The translations under genes were made by a program, and so were the position numbers. A stretch of 64,000 nt of DNA from Crambe crambe (lineage: Eukaryota; Porifera; Demospongiae; Poecilosclerida; Crambeidae), in contig OZ004598.1 in NCBI GenBank assembly GCA_963924555.1, positions 3,620,501 to 3,684,500 on the forward strand. Direction: 5' to 3'. Below are positions 53,397 through 64,000 of this stretch, in pieces. Numbering within the stretch: position 1 is the first letter of the stretch; the number at the start of each line of letters is the position of its first letter. The notes beneath the pieces are model-generated. The model made no database searches. It was not told where the DNA came from and saw only the letters and a program-made list of their open reading frames with translations.

Positions 53397-53885
53397 TTAT
53401 TTGCAGTGTCCGTAAGTACAGTAGCCATTGCAGCATTCAGTATTGTAAGAGCATGGGTCATAAGGCTCCTTACACTTAATAAGCACTACAAGTGAAAGAA
53501 TAAAAATATATATTATGACATAAAGGTAAGTACATGGAGGCAAGGGATCTCAGCTAAAACTTAGTGATCTTACTGCACTAGCTAACTGTAGGTAGCTAGC
53601 TAGTGGCCTTATTAATAATGTCAATTCAGTATTAAAAAAAGTGGCTGAGGAACCAGCTTATAAAACCTTTAGGCCAAGATATCTTGCCTCCCTGTTTTGG
53701 GTCCGATTAGTTAAGTAGTTATGTAGCTATAGCTACGCACCTTCAGGAGGCAACACAATCTTGTTATCACCATCAGTAGAGTTGCCCTTCTTGTTGAACT
53801 GCTGAGCAGGTGCAGCAGTTGTAGAGATGATGACCATGGCCACCACACTCAAGGTAACAGTTAGGATAAGTAACTTAGAGGCCAT
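53397..53885 (-). CDS. Secreted inhibitor-cystine-knot (knottin) peptide precursor, 77 aa
   Basis: Exon 1 is 53885-53741 and exon 2 is 53485-53397, with GT at 53740 and AG before 53485; they join in phase 1. Exon 1 encodes a signal peptide (hydrophobic core LLILTVTLSVVAMVII, cleavage near TTAAPA) and a short propeptide with a Lys-Lys pair. Exon 2 encodes a last domain of 29 residues with exactly six cysteines spaced C-x6-C-x5-CC-x3-C-x4-C and one residue after the last. That is the classical knottin framework (I-IV, II-V, III-VI disulfides), used by ion-channel and enzyme-inhibiting peptides. Sponges are known to make knottins such as the asteropsins. Function here is unknown: toxin, protease inhibitor or signalling peptide. 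The gene has the host-type intron, not a bacterial or viral look. Confidence 0.8.
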
Positions 53886-55429
53886 TATTGTAGCTTAAAC
53901 AAAATGTAGCTAGCTGACGATGGCGTGACTTTTTTGTGGGCGGAGTGAAGGAATTGGGCATGCGCATATGCAAGGATGAAGATCCAGCAATTTTTAAAGT
54001 GGGGGTTGTGTGGCCACACCAGCTTTTTAAAAAGAGGGGGTTCAACTAATTGCATGGTAAGCCGATGCAGCTGCGTAGCCACAGGGGAGAGAAGCTAAAA
54101 ATAGTACATCTGATAAGTCCTAAAGTGTTTGTCCTTCTGATGCACTGCAAAAACAAGAGTGTGTACAGAGAGCATTCAAAAGATATGCAGTAAGCACTTT
54201 CACTTTCAGAGTGTATAGCTAGAGCTTAGAGGTGAAAGCTGTGTGCACATGGCCATCAACAATGCTTAATTTCTGATTGTCAGTTAAAGTTTCATGTTTT
54301 ATCGCTATAGCTATAATGGCCACCCTAGCTACTTTTATTATTTTTAACTCCATGTGCTAGTCTCATAGTGGTAGAGACTGCTTTAATTTTCACAATGCAC
54401 ACACACACACTATGCAGACCAAAAATGTAGACCAAGTTAGCTAGCTATAGCTAGTAATTAAAATGCAGATACAATGTAGCTACACTGCTCTACAGTACAT
54501 GCTAGAATGCAGCTGGAAGTGCTTATGTTCTTTGTTTTTGTTTTCGCATGTAGCATTAATTTTTTGTATTTTTTGGATGAGAAACAGGAAATTTAATTGG
54601 TTTGGCCTAAGCTATTCTGGTTGGCTATTTGCACCAAGGGCCAGCAGTTATTTTAACTTTGCAAAGAAATTAATTTTTACAATAATCAATGATGGAGCTG
54701 ACGATAAACAGAAAACTTAATTGGTTTGGCCTTAGAAAAAATGTATTTATTGCTCAAACTAAATCACTTATCAAACAAAGAAGCTTGGAAAAGTTTTCTG
54801 GGACAATTGGAGTGTCTGCATCACTAGGCAGGATTGCATCACTCCCACTTATACTTAGTTCAGGAGCGGTACTACTAACTGGGGATGATTTTTGGTGGCA
54901 TTAGATTCTAGAGACCTAAAGATTTATAGCACTAGTTCTTAGTTACATTCCTACCTTTTACGAAACATAGCACTCAACTTGATACAGCCACTTGAATCCT
55001 TCTTCCTTGACATTTCAATCCCAAAATAATAGCTAAGAATCTAGTCATATGTTAAAAGCTTTTATCTTTGAGATCATGGCTTGTATCTGACTACAGACTA
55101 CAGCTACAGTAGTAGATTGAAATGTCAACAAAAAAAATTCAACTTCAAGTATGCAGAAGATGACTGCTAAATAAGTATAAAAGGGGGGTTGCAACTCCCA
55201 TAACCCCCCCCCCCCCCCCTCTCTCTCTCTCTCTGGATCTGCCTCTGGCATAAGCAGTCCTATTATTCCAAATTAATTTTTGCGTGCAGGAACCAAATGA
55301 AATGAAGATTGGTGATCGCTACTATGTTTAAAAGTTTACAGGATCCAAATCACAATTGAAAGAACAGTATGACACTTTCCTTTATTAAGTAGCTACTCTA
55401 AAGAGGCTGCTAAATGATAATAGTATTCT
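53886..55429. other. No gene seen
   Basis: A sequence resembling GAAA(A/C)TTAATTGGTTTGGCC occurs at about 54587 and 54712. A C16 run followed by (CT)n lies at 55204-55234. The frames at 54463-54904 have no recognised product. Confidence 0.45.
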
Positions 55430-57030
55430 TGATGAAATAGAGAACTGTCCTAATCCCATTCATAGTGATAATATATAATTGAAGATTTTTGTGATGGAAC
55501 CTTGTTTCATGAGCACCCTCTATTTTCCAAAGATCCTTATGCCTTACAAATCATAGCCTATTATGATGAAGTGGAAATGTGCAATCCTTTGGGATCACAT
55601 ATTAAAAAGCATAAGTTGGGCATTTTTAAAAAAATTTTTTTACTTTGGGTAGCTAATATCCACCCCAAATATCACTCTTCTTTGTGTGTTATTAACCTGC
55701 TACTAGTTGCTGCGATACCAGTGATCGAACGTCATGGTATCAATCAGATTTTACAGCCTTTATTACTGATCTTGATGTTTTGGCAACCACTGGTGTGACC
55801 ATGCCTATAAAAGGAAGTGAGCGTGTATACCTTTAAAGGTGCCCTTTTTAGCTGATAATCTAGCTAGCAATTTTCTTGGTGGATTTAGCTACGTAAATTA
55901 TTCTCTTTTCGGTGTTGTCGATCCTGTCTTGTTACAAATGATAAGCTTTCTAGCAGTTTTTTTTTTCCTGATAAATTTGAAGAAACAAAGAAAAGCATGA
56001 AGATCATTGTAAGGCATTGGAAGGTCCTCTAGGTGACCACTATTCTAAAACTTATGAATCTAGCTATGTTCCATACTTTTCTATGCTTGGTGGTGGTTTA
56101 CCATAATGATGTCATGCATGACATTATTGGAAGGTATTGCCCCTTTGGGAATTAAATTATTGCTACGGTATTAGCTATATTGAAAAAATTCATGACTTTA
56201 GATGAAGACTGATTAATTTTCCATATGGTTATACAGAATATGATAAGCCAATTCCGTGTTCTTAATGGAGATGGTAGTCTTAATGCAGCTCAAATGCTTT
56301 TATTATCACATATATTACCATTTATTATTGGACGTATAATTCCAGAAGATGACGAGCACTGTAGATGCTTCTTGCTTCTACTACAAATTATTGTCATGTG
56401 TCCAGTCACTTCAGAATCTGTGAGCACATGTGCTTAAATTTCTTATTAATGAGCACCATCACTTATTCATATTATTATGTAATAAAGAAATACCTAAATT
56501 GCACTATCTGGAGCAAATGGTATAGCAGTGGGTTGGACTATAACTATGAGGCATGAGGCAAAACTCAACTTTTTTACCAGATTAGATAACTTTTAAAATA
56601 TTGGGCAAATCAGCGTTGGATTTGTTATGAGTTATCCAGTGAAGCTTTCTTTCTAAACTGGACCAGGAGTTGCCTTATCCTAAGCGGTTTTGTGATGAGA
56701 CTCCTGACATTCAGGAAGGTTTAAGTAGCTTGGTGGAGATATCTCCTGAATCTTCTATTTTTCATCATTGGGTACGTAAAAATGACATAATGTACAAAGA
56801 CAATATATATTCTTAGCTAGCTACTGGTCCAGTCTTTGCACGACTTGATGAATTGGTGGTGACTTGATTATTTTCATTCTTCATCCTTGTAGCTACCACA
56901 CTTTTTTTTTGATAGTCACTATCATGCTTATGCTGTAGATGTTAAACCTCAACGAATTCTGAAATATATCTCTGATCTAGCAGATCTAATGTACTACATG
57001 GAAGGAGAGTCAATCAATACACATATGTAT
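55430..57030 (+). pseudogene. Relic of a transposon-type gene (large uncharacterised family)
   Basis: Broken plus-strand frames follow one protein. From the start: LFHEHPLFSKDPYALQIIAY, DEVEMCNPLGSHIKKHKLG, NIHPKYHSSL, IPVIERHGINQILQP (55502-55798). Then ITMPIKGSERVY-like sequence, DHYSKTYES, GGGLPHDVMHDI-like (about 56090), YGYTEYDKPI-like (about 56230), AAQMLLLSHILPFIIG (56290-56340), EDDEHCRCFLLLLQII and YELSSEAF (about 56625). Later come SPESSIFHHWVRKNDIMYKD (about 56750) and DSHYHAYAVDVKPQR (about 56920). I know this order from repetitive, transposon-associated proteins in sponges and cnidarians (NPLGS..HKLG and DVMHDLLEG hallmarks). Many shifts and stops; no ends identified. Confidence 0.6.
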
Positions 57031-57060
57031 GTTGCGCACTGAAATATTATTTCATGTCAT

Positions 57061-58239
57061 AATAATTTATGTATCAGTATAATTATAGCTACATGTGTTA
57101 TTTTAAAACAGTAATGTTTATTCAAAATGACTCACAGGAATCATTATAACCTTGATTGGTCAAAGTAATACTTTTTTTGGTGAATAATGTGGACTGAAAT
57201 AACTTTTTTAGTAAGACTAACCCACCATGGTTATATTGACCTTGAAACGATCTTCTAGAATTTTGGCTCTTTCTGTCCTGTAGAATGTGAAGCACTTCAT
57301 TGTAGAAGGGAACCAAGCAATGGTCATGATTCTTTCGTGCTGTGTCCGTCACTTACCTTGGACTCTGCTTGCTGTATTGCTTGTATTCTGGGGGAAGGTC
57401 TAGGGTAGTGTGGTCATGTGACCACATTTAGGGGTATGGGGGTTGCTTTCTCACGGTGTTGTGACCAAACCTAGGTATGGAACTTACTGCTGTGGTTTTC
57501 ATAGCTCAAAGGCTAGGGTCGTACGGCTGCCAAAATGCATACACATAAACGTTTCTTGGTGGCAGCTAGCTAGTAATGCGTGCATTCACACACAGTGCAT
57601 AATAATAATGTGCGAGTACATGCAATGATACTTGGCTACAGATCTCTTGATGAGATTACAAAATGAATTAGCTAGCTACAACAAAAATGTAGCTTGCACG
57701 CATGCAAGCTACTACGAATTACAAACGATATCACTGATGTTAGCTGCTCTGGAATTACGTGTCACGTTTATGTCCATGCGCAGATGCATTTTGGCCAAAA
57801 AGTGGGTGTGCTTTAGGGTGTAGGTTGGACAATAAGTGGGTGTGGCCAGAAAAAATTTTCCATACGGGCCCCCTCTATCTATAATTCCTAGATCCGCCCC
57901 TGATAGCTACATACCTATATAATAGCCGTAGAAGTTTTAAAGTATCAACCATAGGCGAGTCACATGACATACACTATTCATGTAAAAAGGGCTACCATTT
58001 CTTAGGGCAAGAAAGGAGACCAGTGCTCCTTTACGAAGGTCACTAAACTGTGTCTATTCTAATGGAAATGTGGTGTTACCATCATTATCTGATCCACATA
58101 GGACCAGCAATCTGCTGACTTGATGATTAATAATAGGTAGCTAGATTTCTCACGTATAGTACGTACTAAAGTGGCATACAGGATCCAGTATTCACAGAAC
58201 TAGAATGACTTCGATTGAATAGCTCAGCTAGCTATTTAC
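57061..58239. other. No gene assigned
   Basis: The minus strand at about 57330-57180 has a protein-like stretch, TMKCFTFYRTERAKILEDRF, without supporting splice sites. The remainder is repeat-like, with GTGGGTGTGG(C/T) motifs at 57800-57850. Confidence 0.35.
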
Positions 58240-58557
58240 TCACCAACCTTCTGTCACGGAGTCCAGCAGACGAACCAGAGTGATCAAGCTCAAGATCCAA
58301 TTAGAAGGCAAATCTTTGGCTGCATTTGAGCTATGAATATGGTGAGAGTTCAGCAGTTTTTCTGATCCTCTCTTCATACCCGGCCGCGGTGTGAAGTCAG
58401 GTTTCACAAAGTGCCATAGGCTGATGGGAGTATAGGTACTAAACAATCTTAGGCTTGTGGACAGAACAGGAACTTCCAACTCTACATCTTCCGGGCGTTT
58501 GGAACTCAACTTGAATGGAGTGTGGGGAACAATTTGCAGCAAAATATACTTTAGCAT
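58240..58557 (-). CDS. Hypothetical 105-aa frame, unsupported
   Basis: An ATG-to-stop frame with mixed, protein-like composition (RPEDVELEVPVLSTSLRLF, SLWHFVKPDFTPRPGMKRGS). No signal peptide, membrane segment or known motif. It could be one exon of a larger gene or chance. I do not recognise it. Confidence 0.2.
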   Translation of the reverse strand: MLKYILLQIVPHTPFKLSSKRPEDVELEVPVLSTSLRLFSTYTPISLWHFVKPDFTPRPGMKRGSEKLLNSHHIHSSNAAKDLPSNWILSLITLVRLLDSVTEGW

Positions 58558-59090
<533 letters not shown>

Positions 59091-60120
59091 ATGTTACCTC
59101 CCTTTGGTATCAGAGCTTGAAAATTAAATTCAGCCACTAGCTACATAACTCACGATCTCTGTACATGCACAAAGGTTAATGAATTGTTATAAAAAAATTA
59201 ATTATATAGCTACTACTACCATGGAACTGGGGGCTCTTCTCAGAGCCAGAGCCATCACTTCCAGTGCTGGTCCAGCCAAAAGAAAATGCTGTAACCATCC
59301 AATTTAGGTGCTGCTTGCAACTGATGGTCCTTCTGTCTTCTTACACCTGGTTGAAGTCAGTGCTAAAGTATTCTTTTGCTTCTTGTCCCAAAATTAGTCA
59401 CTGCCATTCTTATCACTGGTTCTGATTAGCTATGAGGTTCTCTCACTCTTCTTCCCTTCCTGGCTGCTTTCCGCAATAGCTATAGCTATTCTTGTACCAA
59501 AACAGACTATGTACAATCAAAGCTCCATCCTCACTTACAGTCTTCCAATCCACACTGTTATAGCTAGCAGGATTCTGCCCACACTGGTCGACAGTGGCCA
59601 TTTTGGCCACCACTCAGTTATTTCAGCCACCACTTGGCTATTTTGGCCACCACTCCTTATACTTATAGCTGCAGTAACTTTATATAGGCTTGTACATTAT
59701 CAGAGTGATGGCCACAGGGACCTAAATGAAATAAAGTAGGCATGGAGAAATAAATTTCGGCCATCACTCAAGAATCCTGGGCAGGACCCTGTTATAGCTA
59801 CCCCCAACCATTATCATGATGGCTTGTCTAAGATATTATAGCAATAGTGTCTGTAAGCAAAGTTACCATGTATTGTGTACAGCTAGTTATCATGAAAATG
59901 AAATTATATAGAAGACAGGAATAGCATTCCAGAGTACCTCCAAGCTATAATAAAAGTACCAATAGCTATTGTATATTGCTATTTGAAGTAAGTGGCCCAA
60001 TGAACAACTATAATTTTAACAAGCTACCTTTTGTATAGAAATAGTGTACGTATAGCTAACAAAAATAAAAAAGTACACTGAAAAAAAAACTAGCTACAAC
60101 AGAGCTAGCTAAGCTAAACG
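59091..60120. other. No gene; short tandem repeat
   Basis: 59597-59661 repeats GGCCACCACTC-type units of about 22 bp, with TTATTT/GCTATTT between them, about three times. A related GGCCATCACTC follows at 59759. No gene seen. Confidence 0.45.
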
Positions 60121-60126
60121 TTTATT
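60121..60126 (-). terminator. Polyadenylation signal of the ZNFX1-like gene
   Basis: Minus-strand AATAAA lies about 70 bp after the stop codon at 60195-60197. Confidence 0.5.
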
Positions 60127-60194
60127 TAAAACCACAATTGTACGTATTCTGCAATAGCTAAGAGGGAGAGGGGACATACAGATAATCTTGTGAA

Positions 60195-63100
60195 TTATTG
60201 CTTGTCATTTTTCTTTTTCTTTTTCTTTTTCTTTTTTTTCTTCTTATCTTTCGTCCCTTCTTTTTCATCTTTCTTTTTATCTTTCTTCTTCTTATCTTTC
60301 TTCCTTCCTTTTTTGTGTCGACTTTTTCCACTTTTTCCACCACCACCACCTCCACCATCACCACCACCATCACCTCCACTTTTTTTAGGAGCTTGTCTTT
60401 GGCTGTCACTGGACCCATGTTGCCCTTGGAATGGCTTTAATTCACTTGAAGAAACTACAAGTCATAATTATAAAACATAAAGTAACTATAACATAATGGT
60501 CTGTCTAAACTTTATGTGGTTACTAGCTCATGAATTCAATTGGGAACTGACACAGATTCAATTAAAACTTGCTCAATAACTATGTAGGTAAGCGGCTCTC
60601 AAAGGGGTTTTTCATGGAATTAAAGACAGAGGGTGATGTATTATGATTACTTGTTTTAGAAAAATTAATGTATGCTTTGATCTTAAGCCCTTAATCAGGT
60701 GTGCTAAGTCTCATGAAGCCACCTCAATAAGAGCCTATTTCATGGAGAATAAGACACCACTTTCTTCTAGAAAATATTGAATTTCTACATTTTCTGAACA
60801 AGTAAGACACTCTCAATGGGGTTCTTCATGGAATTAAAGTCTTGTAACCTTGGCTTTGTCTTGGTAATCATTTACATCACCCTTGGTCTTTAATTCCATG
60901 TAGAACCCCATTGAGAGTGTCTTAGAAATTCAATATTTTCTAGGTGTCTTAATCTCCATGGATGAAGGCAACTAAAATAGGCTCTTCCCTGTGGTGAGGT
61001 GAATAGTCCGTTGGTAGGTGTCTTTCTGTGGGTAGGTGTCTTACTTAAGGTGTCTTACTAGGAGACCTAGCCAAACTACTAGAATAAGTGGCTCTATGAG
61101 ACTGAGCACCTGATTAAAGACAAAAGATTATGCATACCATTAATTTTTCTCTCTGCTATAGTTGTAACTATAGACTACGTATTTTGGTCATTAATTGTTA
61201 GCTATAGGTGTTGCATACATCCGACTCCATTTGGCCCTTGCGTTAGAGTAGCCACTGAAAAAAGAAAAAAAAAAGAAGAAAAAAAAAGATAATGAGATCA
61301 CGATAGCTAATTGACTTCTAAGTCATCCATACCTTGTGGTGGAATTTGACTTTGCTGAGTATAGTGAATAAAATCCACACGTGATCCTGCAATAATTCGC
61401 ACAAAACAGATAACATAATGAAATGTTAGTGTAATTCATGTTATGAAATGTTAGTGTAATTCATGTTATGAAATGTTAGTGTAATTCATGTTATGAAATG
61501 TTAGTGTAATTCATGTTATGAAATGTTAGTGGTGTAATTCATGTTGTTCAGTCATGTCAAGAAACAAGTGCTTTTTACTATATAATTCACTGACAGTAGC
61601 TAGTAAGCTTAGGTATAAATTATTATAACTGAGTTATAGTGCCAGAACTATATATAGTCTTAATATTTACTCACCTTTACATTTGGGGCATTCAATGTGG
61701 ATACTTCTAAGTACTGATGGAGGAGAACAGTAGTAGTGACCTCTGACACACCTCCACCATCGACCTTTCAAGATTATTGGAGTGAAGATCTCGATATCAG
61801 ACATGATCTCTGCATAATGCTTTAAACCTTCTTGTGTATGAAGTGCATGCTCAACCATGGCTTCCATCTGGTGCAGGAATTCTGACTTTGTAACATTATT
61901 TAGGGAATCCTTCAAAAAGGATTCTGTTTTGGCCAAAGCTGGATACTCATCCTCAACAGGATTATAGACACATCTGATTATTAGACACTGCATTGTGAGG
62001 TATAATCTGAAATATTCACTTTGTATGTCACTTATGAGTTGGTAAGTCAGCTTGAATTGGATTTGTCTGGCATTGATCAGTACTGATAAGAACTTGAGGA
62101 ATTTCTTGATCTTAAGCAAAGTAACATCTTTAGTAACAACATTCTCACTATCAAAGTAATCAGAGAGCTGTGAAGAATTTATAATTTCTAGAAATTTTAA
62201 TGTTTCAATGAAAATCAAGATCAAGAATTTATCTTCAGAGCTTAGAGTTGCAATTTGTGAACTTTGGAGTTCACAGAGAGAGGATGCGATTGCAGGCATT
62301 GGCTTATACCTAACGAAAGAATCATTCCATCCATAATACATTTCTTTCCGGTTTTGTTTCTTTCTAAGTTTATATTCAGTGTGGCCAATTTCTTCAAAAT
62401 CATCAGAGTCTACAATTTCATTTATATACTCAAATAATGATTCAATATCTCTCTCTTCAGGCAATTTGAAATTTCCAGGAACATCTTTAAGGATGACATT
62501 CACATCTTGCATGTATGAGAGTGAAAGCTTCATTTGATTTCCATATCGATAGCTGCAGCTGAAAGAAGCAGAACATCCTACAACTGGACATAGAAGAGGA
62601 CCAACAGGGATATCTGGATTGGGTTGAACTTTTTTTTCCACATATTTATCAAGGAATTCCACTGTGAAGATATGTTCACAAGGTAACTGGTAGTACAACA
62701 TTTCTTGGCTGAAGCTATCAACAAATTTCAGTTTCTTGTTGAAGTTTTTGAGTTTGCAAATGGGGCATGAAGATAGACATGGCTCACTGCAAACACCATA
62801 ACACCTGTGGCCACATTTCAATTTCTGATCACAGCGCACATCACACCGAGGCCGATCACACATTTCTGAGCAAGTTCTTGAACAAGCAAAGTGAGGACAA
62901 ATCCAGTCACATGGCTTATCACAGGTGTGGTAATCTTCAATTGGACACTCCTTTTGAATAGTTAAATGCGAGCAACGAATGAGAAATGTTTTCCTCCCGG
63001 GGTGGGTATCTGATAATCCAATGCATGGAAGTGTAATCTGGTGGCCGCAGAATCGATCAATTGATATTTCAAAAGGACATAGTTTGTGAATATGCTTGGA

Positions 63101-64000
63101 AGAACACTGTGAACATTTTCCACTGCATCTATGTCCACAAGCCAAAATGTGTGCACATTTATATGTGCAGGGATGCTCAGATGGGTTAGAATGACATGGA
63201 ACTACCATTAGATGTCCACATGGATATTTCTTGTTAACATTCACCGTGCACTTCTTGACACATGGTTTTCCACAGATGTCTGGACATGTGTGTCCACATT
63301 CTAGCTCTTTCTCACAATTTTTATTGCATGGAAATTCCTCGGGAGTTGAAACCTGGTAACATGGTCTCTTCAATTTATGACCACAAGGCCAAGTTTTGTT
63401 CACAATTACATTGCACTTCGTCTTGCATGGTTCACTACATTTCAAACCACAATTGTGACCACAAGGAAGGTTTTTAGTACACTTTTCGTCACATTTGAGT
63501 AGTGATGGGGATTCGCACTGGTAGCACAAGACTCTCTTATTGTGTCCACAACCTGCTAATTCTATCGTCACTGGTTTCATGCATTTTCTAGATGAGCAAA
63601 TTTCACCACATTTGAGAGAGCATTGGTGGTTGCAAGGAAGAATCTTCTCACATGGTTCTGTACACTTGCTGTGCTCTGGTTTCACATGGCAAGCAAGCGA
63701 TACTTTGTGGTTGCATTCTGGTATGGCTTTCATTATTTTGTATGTGCAATTCCCACACTCCTCATAGCATCTCTTTGGACATAGATGCCCATTCTCACAT
63801 TTATGAGAGCAAGGTGCAGCACATTTGATTGAGTTGGGATTCTCATGGCATCTTATCTGTTGTTCATGGTTACATGAGGGCATTTGTACAGTCAATACAA
63901 CTATACAACTCCTGCACACTTCATAGCATTGAAGAGGACAATCATGACCTTTTGGGCATTTGTTTTTGCATGGATTGACACACCTTACCTCACTGGGCTT
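60195..64000 (-). CDS. ZNFX1: ZNFX1-like NFX1-type zinc-finger protein, C-terminal part
   Basis: Exons: 64000 (window edge) to 61675, 61386-61333, 61254-61219 and 60454-60195, all joined in phase 1 with GT-AG borders; stop at 60195-60197. The large exon has a long run of NFX1-type fingers (repeated CGHxC..C..PC..KC patterns, such as LPCNHQCSLKCGEIC and LPCGHNCGLKCSEPCKTKC). A helical region follows, then the ZNFX1 signature end GRWWRCVRGHYYC...IECPKCKG. The last exon adds a tail of Gly and then nearly pure Lys. ZNFX1 proteins are SF1 RNA helicases in RNA sensing and small-RNA pathways; the helicase part lies beyond the edge. The Lys tail is unusual and may be a nuclear or RNA-binding extension, or reflect simple-repeat expansion. 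Confidence 0.87.
60590..61130. repeat. Nested inverted repeat in ZNFX1 intron
   Basis: GACACTCTCAATGGGGTTCT (60809) pairs with its reverse at 60902-60921. Outside it, TTAATCAGGTG (60692) pairs with CACCTGATTAA (61107), and GTCTCATGAAGCCAC with GTGGCTCTATGAGAC. Fits a decayed foldback element. Non-coding. Confidence 0.6.
61418..61546. repeat. 25-bp minisatellite, about five units
   Basis: The unit GAAATGTTAGTGTAATTCATGTTAT is tandemly repeated, nearly perfect, with one 3-bp insertion in the last unit. It lies in the intron just after the large ZNFX1 exon. Confidence 0.9.

Noticed and set aside
60190-60480. Plus-strand frames of almost pure Phe/Pro or Phe/Leu
   Set aside because: Antisense of the Lys-rich ZNFX1 tail exon.
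61418-61546. Regular array that could suggest CRISPR
   Set aside because: Units are contiguous 25-bp copies without unique spacers, in an intron of a eukaryotic gene.

Overview
The window looks like nuclear DNA from a sponge, most likely a demosponge close to Amphimedon (inference). Genes have short GT-AG introns, the DNA is AT-rich with unusually many TAGCTAGC runs, and most of the sequence is small inverted-repeat transposons. The families also fit: intronless GABA-B-like class C receptors in tandem, a multi-membrane-span family I know from sponge and cnidarian proteins, SRCR, ZNFX1, pogo and Crypton-type elements. I saw no rRNA, tRNA or CRISPR.

Layout. 1-1466: last two exons of a receptor-type tyrosine kinase with an altered DFG motif. 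1467-8125: almost all repeats, including a 2.6 kb element with about 0.5 kb inverted arms and a 7-bp target-site duplication, a TA-flanked MITE, a 990-bp element with a 5-bp duplication, and a palindromic tandem repeat. 8852-9652: decayed multi-span membrane protein. 10306-33636: the receptor cluster. R2, R3 and R6 are intact; R1 (frameshift), R4 (one nonsense codon) and R5 (516-bp in-frame deletion plus 1-nt frameshift) are broken. Between them lie MITEs, a Crypton-like recombinase relic and receptor scraps. 34246-36400: another element with long inverted arms. 36786-38289: C-terminal exons of an NPEPL1-like leucyl aminopeptidase. 38646-46300 (minus): a complete 15-exon ammonium transporter of 564 aa with both channel histidines; its introns hold several transposons. 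46482-46584: a first exon of a short-chain dehydrogenase, divergent from the transporter by 181 bp. 47233-49152: the heavily decayed receptor R7, cut at its 3' end by a truncated MITE. 49262-53260: copies of the R7 5' end interrupted by a complete pogo element with an intact 779-aa transposase. 53397-53885: a small two-exon gene for a secreted peptide with a perfect inhibitor-cystine-knot cysteine pattern. 55430-57030: relic of a transposon-type gene. 58940-59090: SRCR scrap. 60195-64000: 3' part of a ZNFX1-like gene that runs off the window.

How it fits together. The receptor cluster is a birth-and-death family: two subfamilies, copies at every stage from intact to shredded, and shared TATA-proximal promoter blocks. 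The transporter, aminopeptidase, dehydrogenase, kinase and ZNFX1 genes are ordinary host genes with no evident functional link to the receptors. The knottin gene is the most novel-looking single gene. All splice sites and exon joins were derived by hand from reading frame, GT-AG borders and family alignment from memory; no database search was run.
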